A stretch of 64,000 nt of DNA, taken from contig QXEO01000236.1 of the NCBI GenBank assembly GCA_007115705.1, forward strand, positions 3,631,434 to 3,695,433. The letters run 5' to 3'. The DNA comes from Dactylis glomerata. Lineage: Eukaryota > Streptophyta > Magnoliopsida > Poales > Poaceae. The notes beneath the pieces are model-generated. The model did no database searches. It had not been told where the DNA came from and saw only the letters and a program-made list of their open reading frames with translations. The translations under genes were made by a program, and so were the position numbers. Positions 45,950 to 56,900 of this stretch are shown piece after piece; the first letter of the stretch is position 1; each line of letters begins with the position of its first letter.

Positions 45950-46450
45950 ATGTCTTCGTCTGGTTCATCTAAAGAGAACCCTCCTGCGGATCCCATCAAC
46001 CCGTATATGAGGGAACTGAAGATGCATCTGAAGGAGTTGTCACTCAAGGATGGGGAGTTGCAGATTAAAGATGTTCAAGGACCCAAGGGAGAAGGGAGTC
46101 TCGAAGCAAGGATGGAAGTACTGGAACAGGAAGTTTTCAAATACAAGAAGATGGCGGAACGCGAGGTGGAAATTATCTATAGGATTAATCAAGAGCTTGT
46201 CGCCAAGTACAAGAAAGAGACTACAGAACTTTGGAAGGATGTCCTCTCACTCCAAGAGACCACTAGCCTATTACAAGCACAACTCTACGACGTGCATAAC
46301 CAAAATTGTGAGTATGAAGCTAGATTTCAACAAATGAGTGCTGCTGCAAGTTTCAGGATTTTGGAGACCAAGACATCCTTCTTTGATGGAGGACCTCTGC
46401 CTTGGAAGTACGGCAACGATGAAGTCCCACCGCCACCACCAAAGGAGTAA
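45950..46450 (+). CDS. Extra ORF, coiled-coil protein of unknown function
   Basis: A 166-residue frame from ATG 45950 (MSSSGSSKENPPADP); the frame is open further upstream but that part overlaps the hairpin leader. After a Ser/Pro-rich start, residues about 25-125 are strongly helical and charged with heptad-like Leu/Ile/Val spacing (LEARMEVLEQEVFKYKK, ELWKDVLSLQETTSLLQAQL), and the C-terminus is Pro-rich (VPPPPPKE). No transmembrane segment, signal peptide or known catalytic motif is visible. It occupies the same slot as the unrelated 378-codon ORF of the non-autonomous partner. I do not recognise a function; a structural or RNA-binding role would be speculation. Confidence 0.7.
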   Translation: MSSSGSSKENPPADPINPYMRELKMHLKELSLKDGELQIKDVQGPKGEGSLEARMEVLEQEVFKYKKMAEREVEIIYRINQELVAKYKKETTELWKDVLSLQETTSLLQAQLYDVHNQNCEYEARFQQMSAAASFRILETKTSFFDGGPLPWKYGNDEVPPPPPKE

Positions 46451-46485
46451 TTCGTCATCGGTTTAGGCATCCCCTTGGCTTGTTC

Positions 46486-46500
46486 CAAGCTTGGGGGAGT
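46486..46500 (+). other. Second polypurine-tract copy after the extra ORF
   Basis: CAAGCTTGGGGGAGT lies 35 nt after the extra ORF stop and repeats the real polypurine tract CTAAGCTTGGGGGGGT at 48062-48076. Confidence 0.6.
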
Positions 46501-48061
46501 GCCGCGGTATCACATCATTACCTTTTGTTCATTTACTTTTCAAGTAGAGTCTTATCATGAATAGAGAAGTTATCATATAGAATAGTTTGCAGTTGGAAGT
46601 ATCCTCCTTAGTTAGTTATCTTTGTATCCCTTGGTGTGAGTTGCGGTAATGAAATATTAATGAGAAGTTTTATCGTTTACTTTTCGCACACTTTATGTTA
46701 GTTTGCAATTTCTCTTATGTGACTAGTCTTGTTGATTGGTATTGGTATCACATTGGGAGCTTGAGTAGATTTAGTTGGTTTTGGCAAACCTAGCTTGGTC
46801 AGTAGCAACTTTACCTTGAGGTTTGAGTAGAAAAGAATAAAGAAGTGCTTGTAGTTACATCACTTCAGTTTTCCTTATGTTTGGCTTATAAGCATTGTTA
46901 TTCTTAAAGTTAAAATCGTTGTACCTTCAAGGGAGTTTGCATGATTGTTCTTATTATATGTATGTTCGTTTGTTTCATGCAACTCTTATGCTTGCTACCA
47001 AACCTTGCTAGCCAAAAACCTGTACTGAGAGGAAATACTTCTCGTGCATCCAATTCCCAAAAGCCAAGTCACTTCCAAAGAGTCCACTATAAATTCCTAT
47101 GCATGGTATTTTAAGCCATTCCAAGTAAATTTTCATGTGCTACCTTTCAAAAACTTTCAAACACTTCTCATTTTGTGCCACTGTTTTTAGCTCATGAGGA
47201 CGTAGTGGATGGGTTTGTTATCTTCCATACTAAATTAAGTACCCCTCGACTAGGCAGCTTCATCTGCTCGTCATTAATTTTGCAAGGGAGCTGGTCAGAC
47301 CATTATAATCTCAAAGGAAAGAAAAAAAAGGGCACTCCTCCAATGGATTGTGAAAGTTGGTCGGCACCCGATGGAATCGGTTAGCCATGGTTTGAGAAAG
47401 GAAAAAGGTGGGGAGGAGTGCAAAGCTATAAAAGAGCACCAAAGTGCCAACTAATTAAACATCTCGGAACCGCTCTCATTTGTTTAGTATGGAAGATATC
47501 AAGAACTCCGTTGCTAGTCGTTGACAAAAGCATCCCTGCTTCCCTCTGCGAAGGGCCTATCTTTTACTTTTATGTTGAGTCAACCTATTTCCCTCTATCT
47601 CAAGCAAGCATTTGAGTTGTTATGTTTCATTCATCCATATGTTGATCCGTTTAATCATGTTTATTATCTTCCTTGTTTTGTGTAACGCTTTTGTCTGAAG
47701 GAATACATCTTTGAAAGCTTTCTATGAATGCAAAAGTTTACTTTGTTGAGCATATAGTCTTTGCTATATTAGCTCTGTTTTAAAAGGCTCCGTCTTAAAG
47801 AAAGAATAGCTTGTTCATCGTTCTTTGACCAAGAGCTAAGGTTTGCTATTGCCAATTATAATTTACCTTGTGCACCTTTACATGTGATTCCCTTTTACCT
47901 ATTGCAAGTTTACATCTTATAAAGGGAAGTTGCTGTCTATTATAATTTGTGCCTTAGTGAATGTGATGCTTCTTGTCCGTATTTTGATTATCGACACTTC
48001 ACTCCATAAACCTGTGGTCATGTTTACCGAGTTTAGTTTTCGCTTGGGGACAAGCGAGGTC
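46501..48061 (+). other. Non-coding 3' region shared with the non-autonomous partner
   Basis: No convincing gene. The part at 47030-47560 is strongly conserved with 9600-10150 (minus) in the non-autonomous element, while sequences on either side are much less so. The short open frames at 47175-47384 and 47418-47615 fall in the conserved block, but the corresponding frame in the partner is not maintained to the same ends. Confidence 0.7.
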
Positions 48062-48076
48062 TAAGCTTGGGGGGGT
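48062..48076 (+). other. Polypurine tract of the Athila-lineage element
   Basis: TAAGCTTGGGGGGGT abuts the 3' LTR start TGATACGTCC. Confidence 0.88.
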
Positions 48077-49586
48077 TGATACGTCCAATTTGCATCACTA
48101 TTTTGTATCATAATTTACTGTTATTCATTGATATATTTCATATTTAGATATGATACTTATGTTATTTCCTTTGTTTTCACATGTTTGATGATCATCGGAG
48201 GAGTTGCTGCCGGAGTCAGGATTCTGCTGGAAAAAGGACCATCAAGAGACCATATTTTGAAGATCAGGAAAATTCCAGAAAAATACCCAGAAATTATATT
48301 TTACCAGAAGACTCACAGAGCCAGAAGGAGGGGTCGAGAGAGGCCAGGGGGGGCCCACACGCTAGGGTGGCGCGGCCAGCCCCCTGGCCGTGCCAGCCCT
48401 GTGTGAGGGAGCTCTGGCCCACCTCTGGTCTCGCCCCTTTGCGTACATCATCGTCCCCGAAAACCTAAGTCAAGGGGGGGTTGAGAGTTAGACATAGCCG
48501 CCTCTGCGGGGCGGAGAACACCAGAGAGAAAAAGCTCTCCGGTAGGGAGAAATCTGCCGGGGAAATTCCTTCCCGGAGAGGGGAGATCGTCGCCATCGTC
48601 ATCACCATCGCACCGGACTTCATCGGGATCATCATCGTCATCATCTCCATCACCAGCACCTTCATCTCCACCATCACCTCGCCATCCCGCTGTAACATCT
48701 TGAGTTGGATCTTGATATATTCATAGGGGAAACTTTCCCGGTGTTGATTACTCTTGTAGTTGATGCTATTGAGTGGAACCGTTGAATTAAGGTTTATGTT
48801 CAGATTGTTATTTACCATTATTTCACCTCTGATCATGATCCATATGATGTCTTGTGAGTAGTTCGTTTAGTTCTTGAGGACATGGGAGAAGTCAAGATGT
48901 TAGTAGTGAATTATTGTTGAGAAATATTTAATGGTTTGATATTGTTGTGGTGCTATTTCACTAGTGGTGTCATGTGAACGTCGACTACATGATACTTCAC
49001 CATTTATGGGCCTAGTGAGATGCATTGTGTATTTGGTCACCGATTGTGGGGTTGCTGGAGTGACAGAAACCTAAACCTCCGTTGGGAAACCATTGCGCCA
49101 GGGAGCGTAGGATCATAGAGTTTAAGGCTGTGGTTAGATTTATCTTAATTACTTTCTTGTATTTGCGGATGCTTGCAAGGGGTATAATCACAAGTGTGTA
49201 TTTATCCTAGTAAGGGTAGTGCGCTAGCACAGGTTCACCCCCATAACACTTACCAAATCAATAAATACTATTGGCTCTATGAAGCGAAAGCTCTTGACAG
49301 AAAACTCCCGTGTGTCCTCGAGAACGTTTGGTTATTATAAGAACACAACCGGCTTGTCCTTTGCTGAATAAAGGATTGGGCCACTTGCTGCAATTGTTAC
49401 TACTGCCTTTTATTTACTCGCACTTTATTTACTCATATTACTAAATACTCCTGAAAACTTGTTTGCTAGTATTTACAGTGATTCCTTGATCAAAACTGCT
49501 CATCAACACCTTCTGCTCCTCGTTGGGTTCGACACTCTTATTTATCGAAAGTACTACGATACACCCCCTATACTTGTGGGTCATCA
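48077..49586 (+). repeat. 3' LTR of the Athila-lineage element
   Basis: 1510 bp; nearly identical to 39282-40793, mostly transitions plus a G-run length change near 48474. The hairpin copy is at 48354-48409, with one arm change (GGCCGTGCC). Confidence 0.93.
48354..48409 (+). promoter_or_regulatory. GC-rich LTR hairpin (3' LTR)
   Basis: Same structure as 39558-39614, with a C-to-T change in the right arm that weakens one pair to G-U in RNA. Confidence 0.65.
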
Positions 49587-49591
49587 GCAAG

Positions 49592-52500
49592 CCAGCACTC
49601 AAACTGGGAACTGGGGACATATGGAAGGACCGCCAACTCCGCGATTATCGTCGGGCTAACAACCTTTGTTTCAAGTGTGGTGAGCATTTTGATCCAACTC
49701 ACCAGTGTGCCAAGAAACAGGGCGGAGAATTGCATGCCATCGAAACTGAAGACACACCGGAACAGTTATCTGATGAGGTGTTAAATATGCTGGAAATGCA
49801 CGACTTGGCTGAGGCCCAGCAACTCAGCCTGTCTATCCATGCATTGGCAGGTACTGACTCCGGGGACACCATACGTTTGCGGGCAATCGTGGGAGATCAA
49901 ATGCTTCTCATCCTGGTGGATTCAGGGAGTACTGGCAGTTTTCTCAACGAGGCTATGCTTTCGCGCTTGCACTGCAAAGTTCAGCAGACTACACCAGTCA
50001 CTGTCAAATTGGCCAACAATGCAACTCTGTCTTGTGATCAATGGCTTCCTCACTTGACATGGCATCTGCAAGGTGAAAAATTCCACACACCAATGTGTGT
50101 CCTACCACTAGGAGCATACGACGCCATCCTGGGTGTCGATTGGCTGAAGAAACATGGACCAGTCACAGGGGACTGGATTCAGAAGACTCTACGTATTACT
50201 AATATGGGCAAGCGTGTCACACTTCAGGGTGTCCAAGCAACGCCTACCCAGCCAGTTCGAGAGCTGCCAGTTGAACAGTTGGTGAAATGGTCCAAGGGCA
50301 ACGAGATCTGGGCTCTCGCAGTGGTGCACCCTGACGATCAAGTGCAGGTTCAGACTGTACCAGGAGAAGTTCAGCACGTTCTGTCTGAATTTTCTGACGT
50401 TTTTGCTGAACCAGACTCTCTGCCTCCTTCGCGCGCTTACGATCATGCGATTACACTCAAACCTGATGCAGCACCGTTCAACGCTCGTCCATACCGTTAC
50501 TCTCCAGAGCACAAGACGGAGATTGAAAAGCAAGTCAGTCAAATGTTGGCCGCTGGCATCATCACACAGAGCATGTCTCCTTTCGCGTCTCCGGTGCTTC
50601 TGATACTGAAGAAAGACGGTTCCTGGCGTTTTTGCATTGATTACAGATGCCTGAACGAGCTCACGGTCAAGAACGTGTTTCCCATGCCCGTGATTGACGA
50701 GCTCCTGGATGAGCTCGCGGGCGCCACAGTTTTCTCCAAGTTGGATCTGCGAGCGGGCTATCATCAAATACGCATGCGCCCAGAAGACGAAGCAAAAACA
50801 GCGTTCAAGACTCACCAGGGTCACTATCAGTTTAAGGTGATGCCTTTCGGACTCTGTAACGCGCCGGCCACCTTTCAGTGTGTCATGAACTCAGTGCTGG
50901 CGCCATGCCTTCGCCGTTTTGTGTTAGTGTTCATGGACGACATCCTGGTTTACAGCTCGTCTTTGGCACTACATCTCGATCATCTGGCGACGGTTCTCAA
51001 GCTGTTACGCGACGCGCAGCTGTATGTCAAAACCAGCAAATGCTCCTTTGCTTGTTCCAGTCTGGAGTACTTGGGCCATATTGTCTCAGCAGAGGGTGTC
51101 GCCACGGATCCTCAAAAGACGCAAGCCATGGTGAATTGGCCGCTGCCGACCACGGTGACTGAATTGCGCGGCTTTCTCGGTCTCACGGGATACTACAGAA
51201 AGTTTGTCCAAAATTACGCCATCATCGCCAGACCACTTACCTTGCTTCTGAAGAAGAAGAGTTTTGTTTGGACAGACAGTGCCACTGCAGCTTTTCACGC
51301 CCTGAAGCAAGCCATGTCATCCACACCGGTCCTTTGTTTGCCCGACTTTTCCAAGCAATTTGTGGTGGAGACGGATGCCTGTGACTCTGGCATTGGTGCG
51401 GTACTCATGCAAGACCAACACCCCATTGCCTATCTCAGTAAACCTCTGGGGGCAGCCCATCTTGCTTTATCCATCTATGACAAGGAGTTCTTGGCTTTGC
51501 TCATGGCCATCGAACGATGGCGTCCATATCTTCAGCGAGCGGAGTTCCTAATTCGCACTGATCACCATAGCCTCTGTTACTTGGATGATCAGACGCTGCA
51601 ATCTCCTCTCCAACGCCGCGCGATGGCACGACTGATGGGTCTTCGGTTCAATATTTCATACAAAAAAGGCGCTGAAAATTTAGATGCGGATGCCCTGTCT
51701 CGTGTTGGGCACCTGATGATCATCCAACATTGCTCTGAAGTACAGCCAGCCTGGCTGCAAGAAGTGCTCAATTCTTATGCAACAGACACTGACGCACAGC
51801 GTCGCCTGACTGAATTGGCCATCACTTCGCCGGATGAGCAGGGTTTTGCCTTGGTACAAGGAGTGATTCGACTGCACGGTCGTGTGTGGGTTGGCTCTAA
51901 TTCAGCCTTACAGACCAAGCTCATCACGGCTTTTCACTCGAGCGTCGTAGGAGGCCACTCTGGAGCTCATGTCACCTACCAGCGTCTCAAGAAATTCTTT
52001 GCCTGGAAAGGTCTCAAAGCGCACGTTACTGAATTTGTCCGACAGTGTGATGTGTGTCAGCATGCCAAACACTGCAACACTCCTCCAGCAGGACTGCTCC
52101 AACCTTTGCCACCCCCTACTGGACCGTGGCACGATATCACCATGGATTTCATTGATGGCCTCCCTCTCTCGGATGGATTCAACTCAATTTTGGTGGTGGT
52201 TGATCGGTTTACGAAATTTGCCCATTTTATTCCGCTCAGGCACCCTTTCACGGCTCCTGCAGTAGCCCGGATTTTCATTGATTCTGTGGTCAAGCTTCAT
52301 GGCATGCCTCGATCAATCATCTCGGACCGCGACAGGATCTTCACAAGTACGTTTTGGAAGCAGCTGTTTCACCATCTTGGCACAAAACTCAAATTCTCAA
52401 CGGCGTATCATCCGCAGACTGACGGTCAGAGTGAACGGGTCAATCAGTGCCTGGAGATGTTCCTCCGCTGTGCAGTGCATGACTCGCCGAAGCAATGGCA

Positions 52501-53231
52501 CCGCCTTCTCCCTCTCGCTGAGTTATGGTACAACTCATGTTTTCACACGTCCATTGGCTGCTCGCCGTTCCACGCTCTCTACGGCCATGAGCCACTTTGG
52601 AGCTTCTGCAGCACTTGAGGAGCATTCGCCATCTCCGGCGGCAGGTGTGCTGATCGAACGAGCCCAGCAGTTGGCATTACTGAAGAAAAACTTGGAGCTT
52701 GCTCAACAGCGCATGAAGAAACACGCAGACAAGCACCTCACGGAACGTGGATATCAGGTGGGCGAGCCCGTGCTGCTTCGTCTCCAGCACTACGCACAGT
52801 CCAGCGTTGTGAACCGCCCTTGCAAGAAGCTATCGTACAAGTACTATGGACCCTATCCAATCTTGGAACGCATCGGCAAGGTAGCTTATCGATTGGAGCT
52901 GCCGGCTGCTAGCAAGATTCACAACGTTTTCCACGTCTCTCAGCTCAAAGACTACAGGCCAGACTTTACACCAGTGTTCCATGATTTACCGACCATGCCA
53001 CAGCTTGACAGTGTAGACACGGCGCCAGAAGCTATACTCGATCGCCGTCTGATGAAGAAAGGAAACCAGGCCATTGTGCAGGTGCTGATCAAATGGAAGA
53101 ACCTACCCGAGGAAACGACCACGTGGGAAGACTGGGACGTTCTGAAGATCAGCTTTCCATCAGTGCTCACTTGGGATCAAGCGAGTTCTTCTCCAAGGGG
53201 CAGTGTGACGTCGGACGCGGATGCGCCTTAG
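49592..53231 (+). pseudogene. pol: Reina-type pol with chromodomain, after the nested insertion
   Basis: The frame continues from gag with no shift at the insertion junction. Domains in order: zinc knuckle CFKCGEHFDPTHQC (49670); protease LVDSGSTGSFLN (about 49911); reverse transcriptase FCIDYRCLN, FGLCNAPATFQ, VFMDDILVYS (50620-50955); RNase H VVETDACDSGIGAVL (51358) and IRTDHHSLCYL; integrase zinc finger HSSVVGGHSG..CDVCQHAK (51936-52075) and D-D-E core (MDFIDGLP, IISDRDRIF, SERVNQCLE). A frameshift near 52590, just after HALYGHEP, brings a TGA at 52616-52618. The second frame carries the C-terminal integrase (YYGPYPILERIGKVAYRLEL) and chromodomain (ILDRRLMKKGNQ..VLIKWKNLP..TTWED). Its stop at 53229-53231 lies inside the 3' LTR. 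Chromodomains direct integration in this clade. Confidence 0.9.
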
Positions 53232-53481
53232 TCGCACGTCGGCGTCTCGGCCACTTGCGTGTCCGAGGGCGCCAGCTAGCAAAGGGTGTGGGGCCTGCGT
53301 GCCAGCAATGTGTGGGGTGTGAGCCTGATAAAAGGGGCTGTGCGTTGTCAGTTAAAGCTCATGCTGAATTGTGGAATAGAAATCCGAATCCTCCGTCTCC
53401 TCTCTCTCTTACTTCTACTTCTTGTTCCACACGAAAGCATCACGGTTATCGCCGGCAATCACACCGGCGGCGACCATCACA
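53204..53481 (+). repeat. 3' LTR of the Reina-type element
   Basis: 278 bp, preceded by the short purine tract AAGGGGCAG (53195-53203) and overlapped for 28 bp by the end of the polyprotein frame. Confidence 0.92.
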
Positions 53482-53604
53482 TGGAGGTTCTCCTAGGTCT
53501 TGGATGAGCGCGGAACCGACGAGGACGTTCAGGATGATACCGGTCGACCCCTCTATCGATGGAGGAAACACAGCTCGGCTCCGTTGGAATCATATCCCGG
53601 CCGC

Positions 53605-53830
53605 TTTTTTTCGAGAACCCGCAGGAGATCTGCGCGTCATTGTATTAAGCTCAAAAGGAGTAGGAGAAGATTACAAGCCCGAAGGCTTAGTCCACGAAAA
53701 AGATCAAACCGAAAGAACTAGCCTATGCCTCTCAAAGACCCACGTCTACTACTCAGCCATAGAGCCCATTCCTCGCGAAGGGAGGAGGAGACCGTGGCAA
53801 TCGAACTAGCCCGCTGATCAAAAACCCTAG
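53605..53830 (-). mobile_element. LINE 3' end fragment, inverted
   Basis: On the minus strand the sequence ends CTTAATACAATGACGCGCAG, CCTGCGGGTTCTCGAAAAAAA, a common Triticeae LINE 3' terminus with a short A-tail. The fragment extends rightward to about 53830; its 5' limit is unclear and no coding part remains. Confidence 0.55.
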
Positions 53831-55419
53831 CATTGCGTTCTAGCCAAAGCGTACGCAGCGTGAGCATGACAAGGGAGTTCGCCTCCTTCGACCGTTGCTT
53901 GGAGAGTGCCCGGACCGCGCACGGCCACCAAATCGATAGGGTGCTTTTAAACGAGTCTTCTTCGCCGCCGGTAAACCAGGTTCCGGCCGCCGCCGCCTGT
54001 CTCCTCCCTACGCCCGGTCTCTTCCTCCTGCGACCCCCTCCCCCTGTCCCAGTGCCCCAGCTCGCCTCCTCTCACCAGATCTTGGTCGCCCACCAATTTA
54101 TCTCCGATGGAATAGACGTCAACCTGTTGTGGCCCGTGATTTCTCTCCGACCTACCCGCGTTGCTCCTCCGACCCGTCACCTGGACTTGGCTGCTGCAGC
54201 TCCGAAAACTTGACCTGCTCTCCATAATTTGATACCCCTGCTGGTGCTCCAAGAAGAGAATTGGTGTCCAGACCGGCTGCTCTTTTTTTAAGATGGTAAA
54301 AGCTGCCCGGCTGCTCCTTATCCAAGAAGAGGAATATTTTTGCTACTTTTTTCTTTAATCACACAGTACCATCTACATGTAATTTCTATTGATTATTAGG
54401 ACATGCATATTGTTTAGAAAAATTATAGCCATTGCTTGTATCGATTTAGGAATTGGACATGTATGTACTATATTGAATCATTATTTTTATGTGTGTGCTA
54501 GAGCGTAGCATGCTTGATATAAACATTGGTTGGACATGTTATATGTAATTTAGGATGTATGCTTCTATTTACAATAATTTTTTAGGCGAGAGAAGATGAA
54601 TAACCATCTTCTTTTAATCTTCTTTTCATACGATTAAATTACCGTATGAGTTGATGTCGTAATTGGTCGATTTGCAATGAAAAATGGCTCAAACTTTGCA
54701 CAAATCCGGACCGTCAATTCTGCATCTGATACCACAAATGTTCCATCCACCACAATAGGCAAGATCTAAAAATCACCGCACACGCCAAAAATCAGGGAAT
54801 TGATATGCAATTAATAGGCAGGGTAATTATGCTTTCCTAAAATCCGTCCGATCTAGCAAAGTTTCAAGAACTAAAAAGTCAAGATCTTAAAAATCAACAC
54901 ACATACATCTAGAAATCAGGGATTAGATGGAGATGATTATTATAGTTTCCTAAGTAATGCTACCGCATGCAACACAAAAGGAAAGACTGTATCATGTGTG
55001 ATTCTACATCTCCTTACCTAGAGAAAACACTATATATACAATAAGAAAGGAGCAGAGTAGTTGTTGTTAACGTTTGGCTCTCCTCCATGCGCGTTGGGAG
55101 GAAGCTACTCACTTGGATGCTTGCCACAACGCAGGCGACTATGTGGACGTGCTCGAAGATGGTGACAATGACGGGTTGGGAACAGACTACACCAGCAGAG
55201 CGGTCGTTGATTCTTGACGATGAGGAGAGACGCATCTGGGTTGTCTATGAGAAAGATAAGGTCACGCACCCCGATAGGTGCACCACTCGTTGGAGAGAGA
55301 CGACACAATCAGAACCTGCTTCGATTCTTTTCATCTCTGAGCTCGATGATACGGGGAGAAATAACTTTGTGTCTACATGTCTTTGTACAGATAATATAAA
55401 GAAATGATTTCTCGACTTA
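53831..55419. other. Unassigned sequence, partly inside a Helitron-like element
   Basis: 53950-54210 is GC-rich, CCGCCG-containing sequence like a grass 5' exon or UTR, but no protein is recognised. 54280-55060 is AT-rich. An open frame at 55087-55407 (MRVGRKLLTWML) has no homology that I can name; it lies just inside the Helitron 3' end and could be a captured piece or a chance frame. Confidence 0.35.
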
Positions 55420-55461
55420 TGATTTGTATAAAACCGTAGCAACGCACGGGCATTTAGCTAG
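55420..55461 (+). mobile_element. Helitron 3' terminus
   Basis: The sequence AAACCGTAGCAACGCACGGG, CATTTAGCTAG followed by T has the cereal Helitron tail: a small stem (CCGT/ACGG) about 10 nt before CTAG and insertion before T. The 5' TC end was not identified, so the length is unknown. Confidence 0.65.
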
Positions 55462-55689
55462 TACAGCTAGGTTTGGGGTTTTAGAGTTCCTTCTCTGACC
55501 AGATGATCAGCTTCCAATGGTTAATTATGTCGGCTAAAAAGAGACTACATATGTAGCATGTTGGTATTTGTGGTGGATCAGACATTCAGACGTCGTAGGA
55601 CAAATAATAAGGAGGTTTCCGCAACCCATCAATGTAAGATGTCAATTTTATCGATATCCTCTTCGGCGGTGAAGACTGGCCAATTTCAG

Positions 55690-56090
55690 GTGTAGCTGCT
55701 GATGCTCGATGTTCAAATTGTTGATGCCTCTTTCCATTCTTGATAGGGGCATAGGAGCTACAGGTTCCATTCTAACTTCTAAGGGATTATCAAGGACGCT
55801 TCATCGCTGCTACGAGCAGATTTTTGCCTCGCATGGCGTCTGCGACGATGGCAGAGTTTGAAGGTATGAAGGATGGGCTTGCCCTTGCAGAAAGGATGGG
55901 TTGTAATGTGATTATTGTTGAATCAGACTCAATGGAGCCCGTGGAGGCTTGCAGTGGTCGAGACGTCTGGATGACTGAACCAGCGGCAATTTACGCAGAT
56001 TGTGTGGATCTAGTTTCAGTTTGAAGTATTGTCCAAGGGAAGCAAATAAAGTGGATCATGATCTTGAATAATCGAGTTTCTTCCTTCGAA
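55690..56090 (+). pseudogene. RNase H-like (RVT_3-type) relic
   Basis: Pieces of an RNase H-fold domain lie in different frames. VDASFH near 55720 and GATGSILTSKG near 55757 correspond to the first strand and the Asp motif. FEGMKDGLALAERMGCNVIIVESDS (seen at about 55858-55935) matches the family's AE..A...GL.LA..G...(V/I)(V/I)ESDS region. REANKVDHDL near 56038 matches the REAN.VAH.LA end. At least two frameshifts and stops are present. Such domains occur at the end of plant LINE reverse transcriptases and in small host-encoded proteins; which one this was is not clear. Confidence 0.65.
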
Positions 56091-56292
56091 CGAGGTACTG
56101 TCAAACTCTAACCGATACAAGTTGATCACCTTTATTATGGACCTGCATTTCGGATGACTAACTATTTTCTTGTGACCAGCGAATCTGGTGAGCATTCTGG
56201 TTAATGGATTTCTGTTTCCATTAAAAGGAAAACATCTTATTGCAAGAGGAACGCGACAGCTGCAGGGCCGGATGAACCAGAACGTACTCCAA

Positions 56293-56900
56293 GTCTCCGA
56301 TGCTGAAAGAAATGTTGGTTGGATGATTGACGCGTCTCTGAAAGAGGATCGACCTAATCCCGTGCCAAAGTCTGAACTTACTGTCACCTCCCTCCTAACT
56401 TGCAATGGCGTCATGAACCCAGGATTAATTAGTGTAGGCTTCACCATCGGCGCCTTGGCCGATGGTCTCGGAAAGATGTTTTCAAATCAAATTCAAACAT
56501 ACCCAGTGCGTTCGCATCATTGGGGTTAAGATTTGCTGCACATGCACCTGCGCGTCTACCAGTCGGCCATCATGAGCGAGACGTACAGAGAGCGACGCCG
56601 TATTTGTAGTTGGATCCCATGTACACACGCCGCTTCCTTTCTAATTCGCGCAACACGCGCTAGCCATCCTACGATGGTCGTTAGCACGGCAGAGATTCAG
56701 TTAGCTCCGTGATCCCTTACCCGACGTGCCACGTCCGGTCGAGCTAAGCGCATCCCGATCCACGATCGGCGTGGCTAGATAGAGAGAAATCCTGCTCTAA
56801 TCTGGGCGTGAATTTGCTCCGTGCTGGCAATCTCTTGTGCCACTGGACTGACGCGGATAGGTTTGGAAATTGTCTGTCCTGGACTCCATCAGTTCTATGT
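56293..56900 (+). repeat. Paralogous block I, second copy
   Basis: Counterpart of 24709-25345 with many substitutions and small indels. The most similar stretch is from GTACAGAGAGCGACGCCGT (56581) to TGCTCCGTGCTGGCAATCTC (56830). Confidence 0.75.

Larger units (their letters stand above)
39282..49586 (+). mobile_element. Nearly intact Athila-lineage Gypsy retrotransposon
   Basis: A 10305-bp element inserted in Reina gag-pol; GCAAG is duplicated at 39277-39281 and 49587-49591. It has LTRs of 1512 and 1510 bp, an Asp-tRNA-type primer site, a full gag-pol polyprotein, an extra coiled-coil ORF, 1.6 kb of non-coding sequence and a polypurine tract. The LTRs differ at only about a dozen positions by eye, so this is the youngest complete element in the window. 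The reverse transcriptase word VFMDDFSVYG is typical of the Athila branch. Confidence 0.93.
37719..53481 (+). mobile_element. Chromodomain Gypsy (Reina-type) with a nested Gypsy
   Basis: TGGAG is duplicated at 37714-37718 and 53482-53486. The two LTRs are each 278 bp. A Met-tRNA-type primer site, one gag-pol frame and a C-terminal chromodomain are present. Removing the nested element and its duplicated GCAAG gives about 5.45 kb, the size expected of short-LTR Reina chromoviruses. The coding region carries one nonsense codon and one frameshift besides the insertion. Confidence 0.9.

Noticed and set aside
53093..53809. 238-codon open frame crossing the Reina 3' LTR
   Set aside because: It mixes a shifted reading of the chromodomain region, LTR and LINE sequence; no coherent protein.
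54000..54213. GC-rich open frame as a host gene 5' exon
   Set aside because: No conserved motif, no clear splice pattern, and neighbouring LINE and Helitron sequence make a chance frame more likely.
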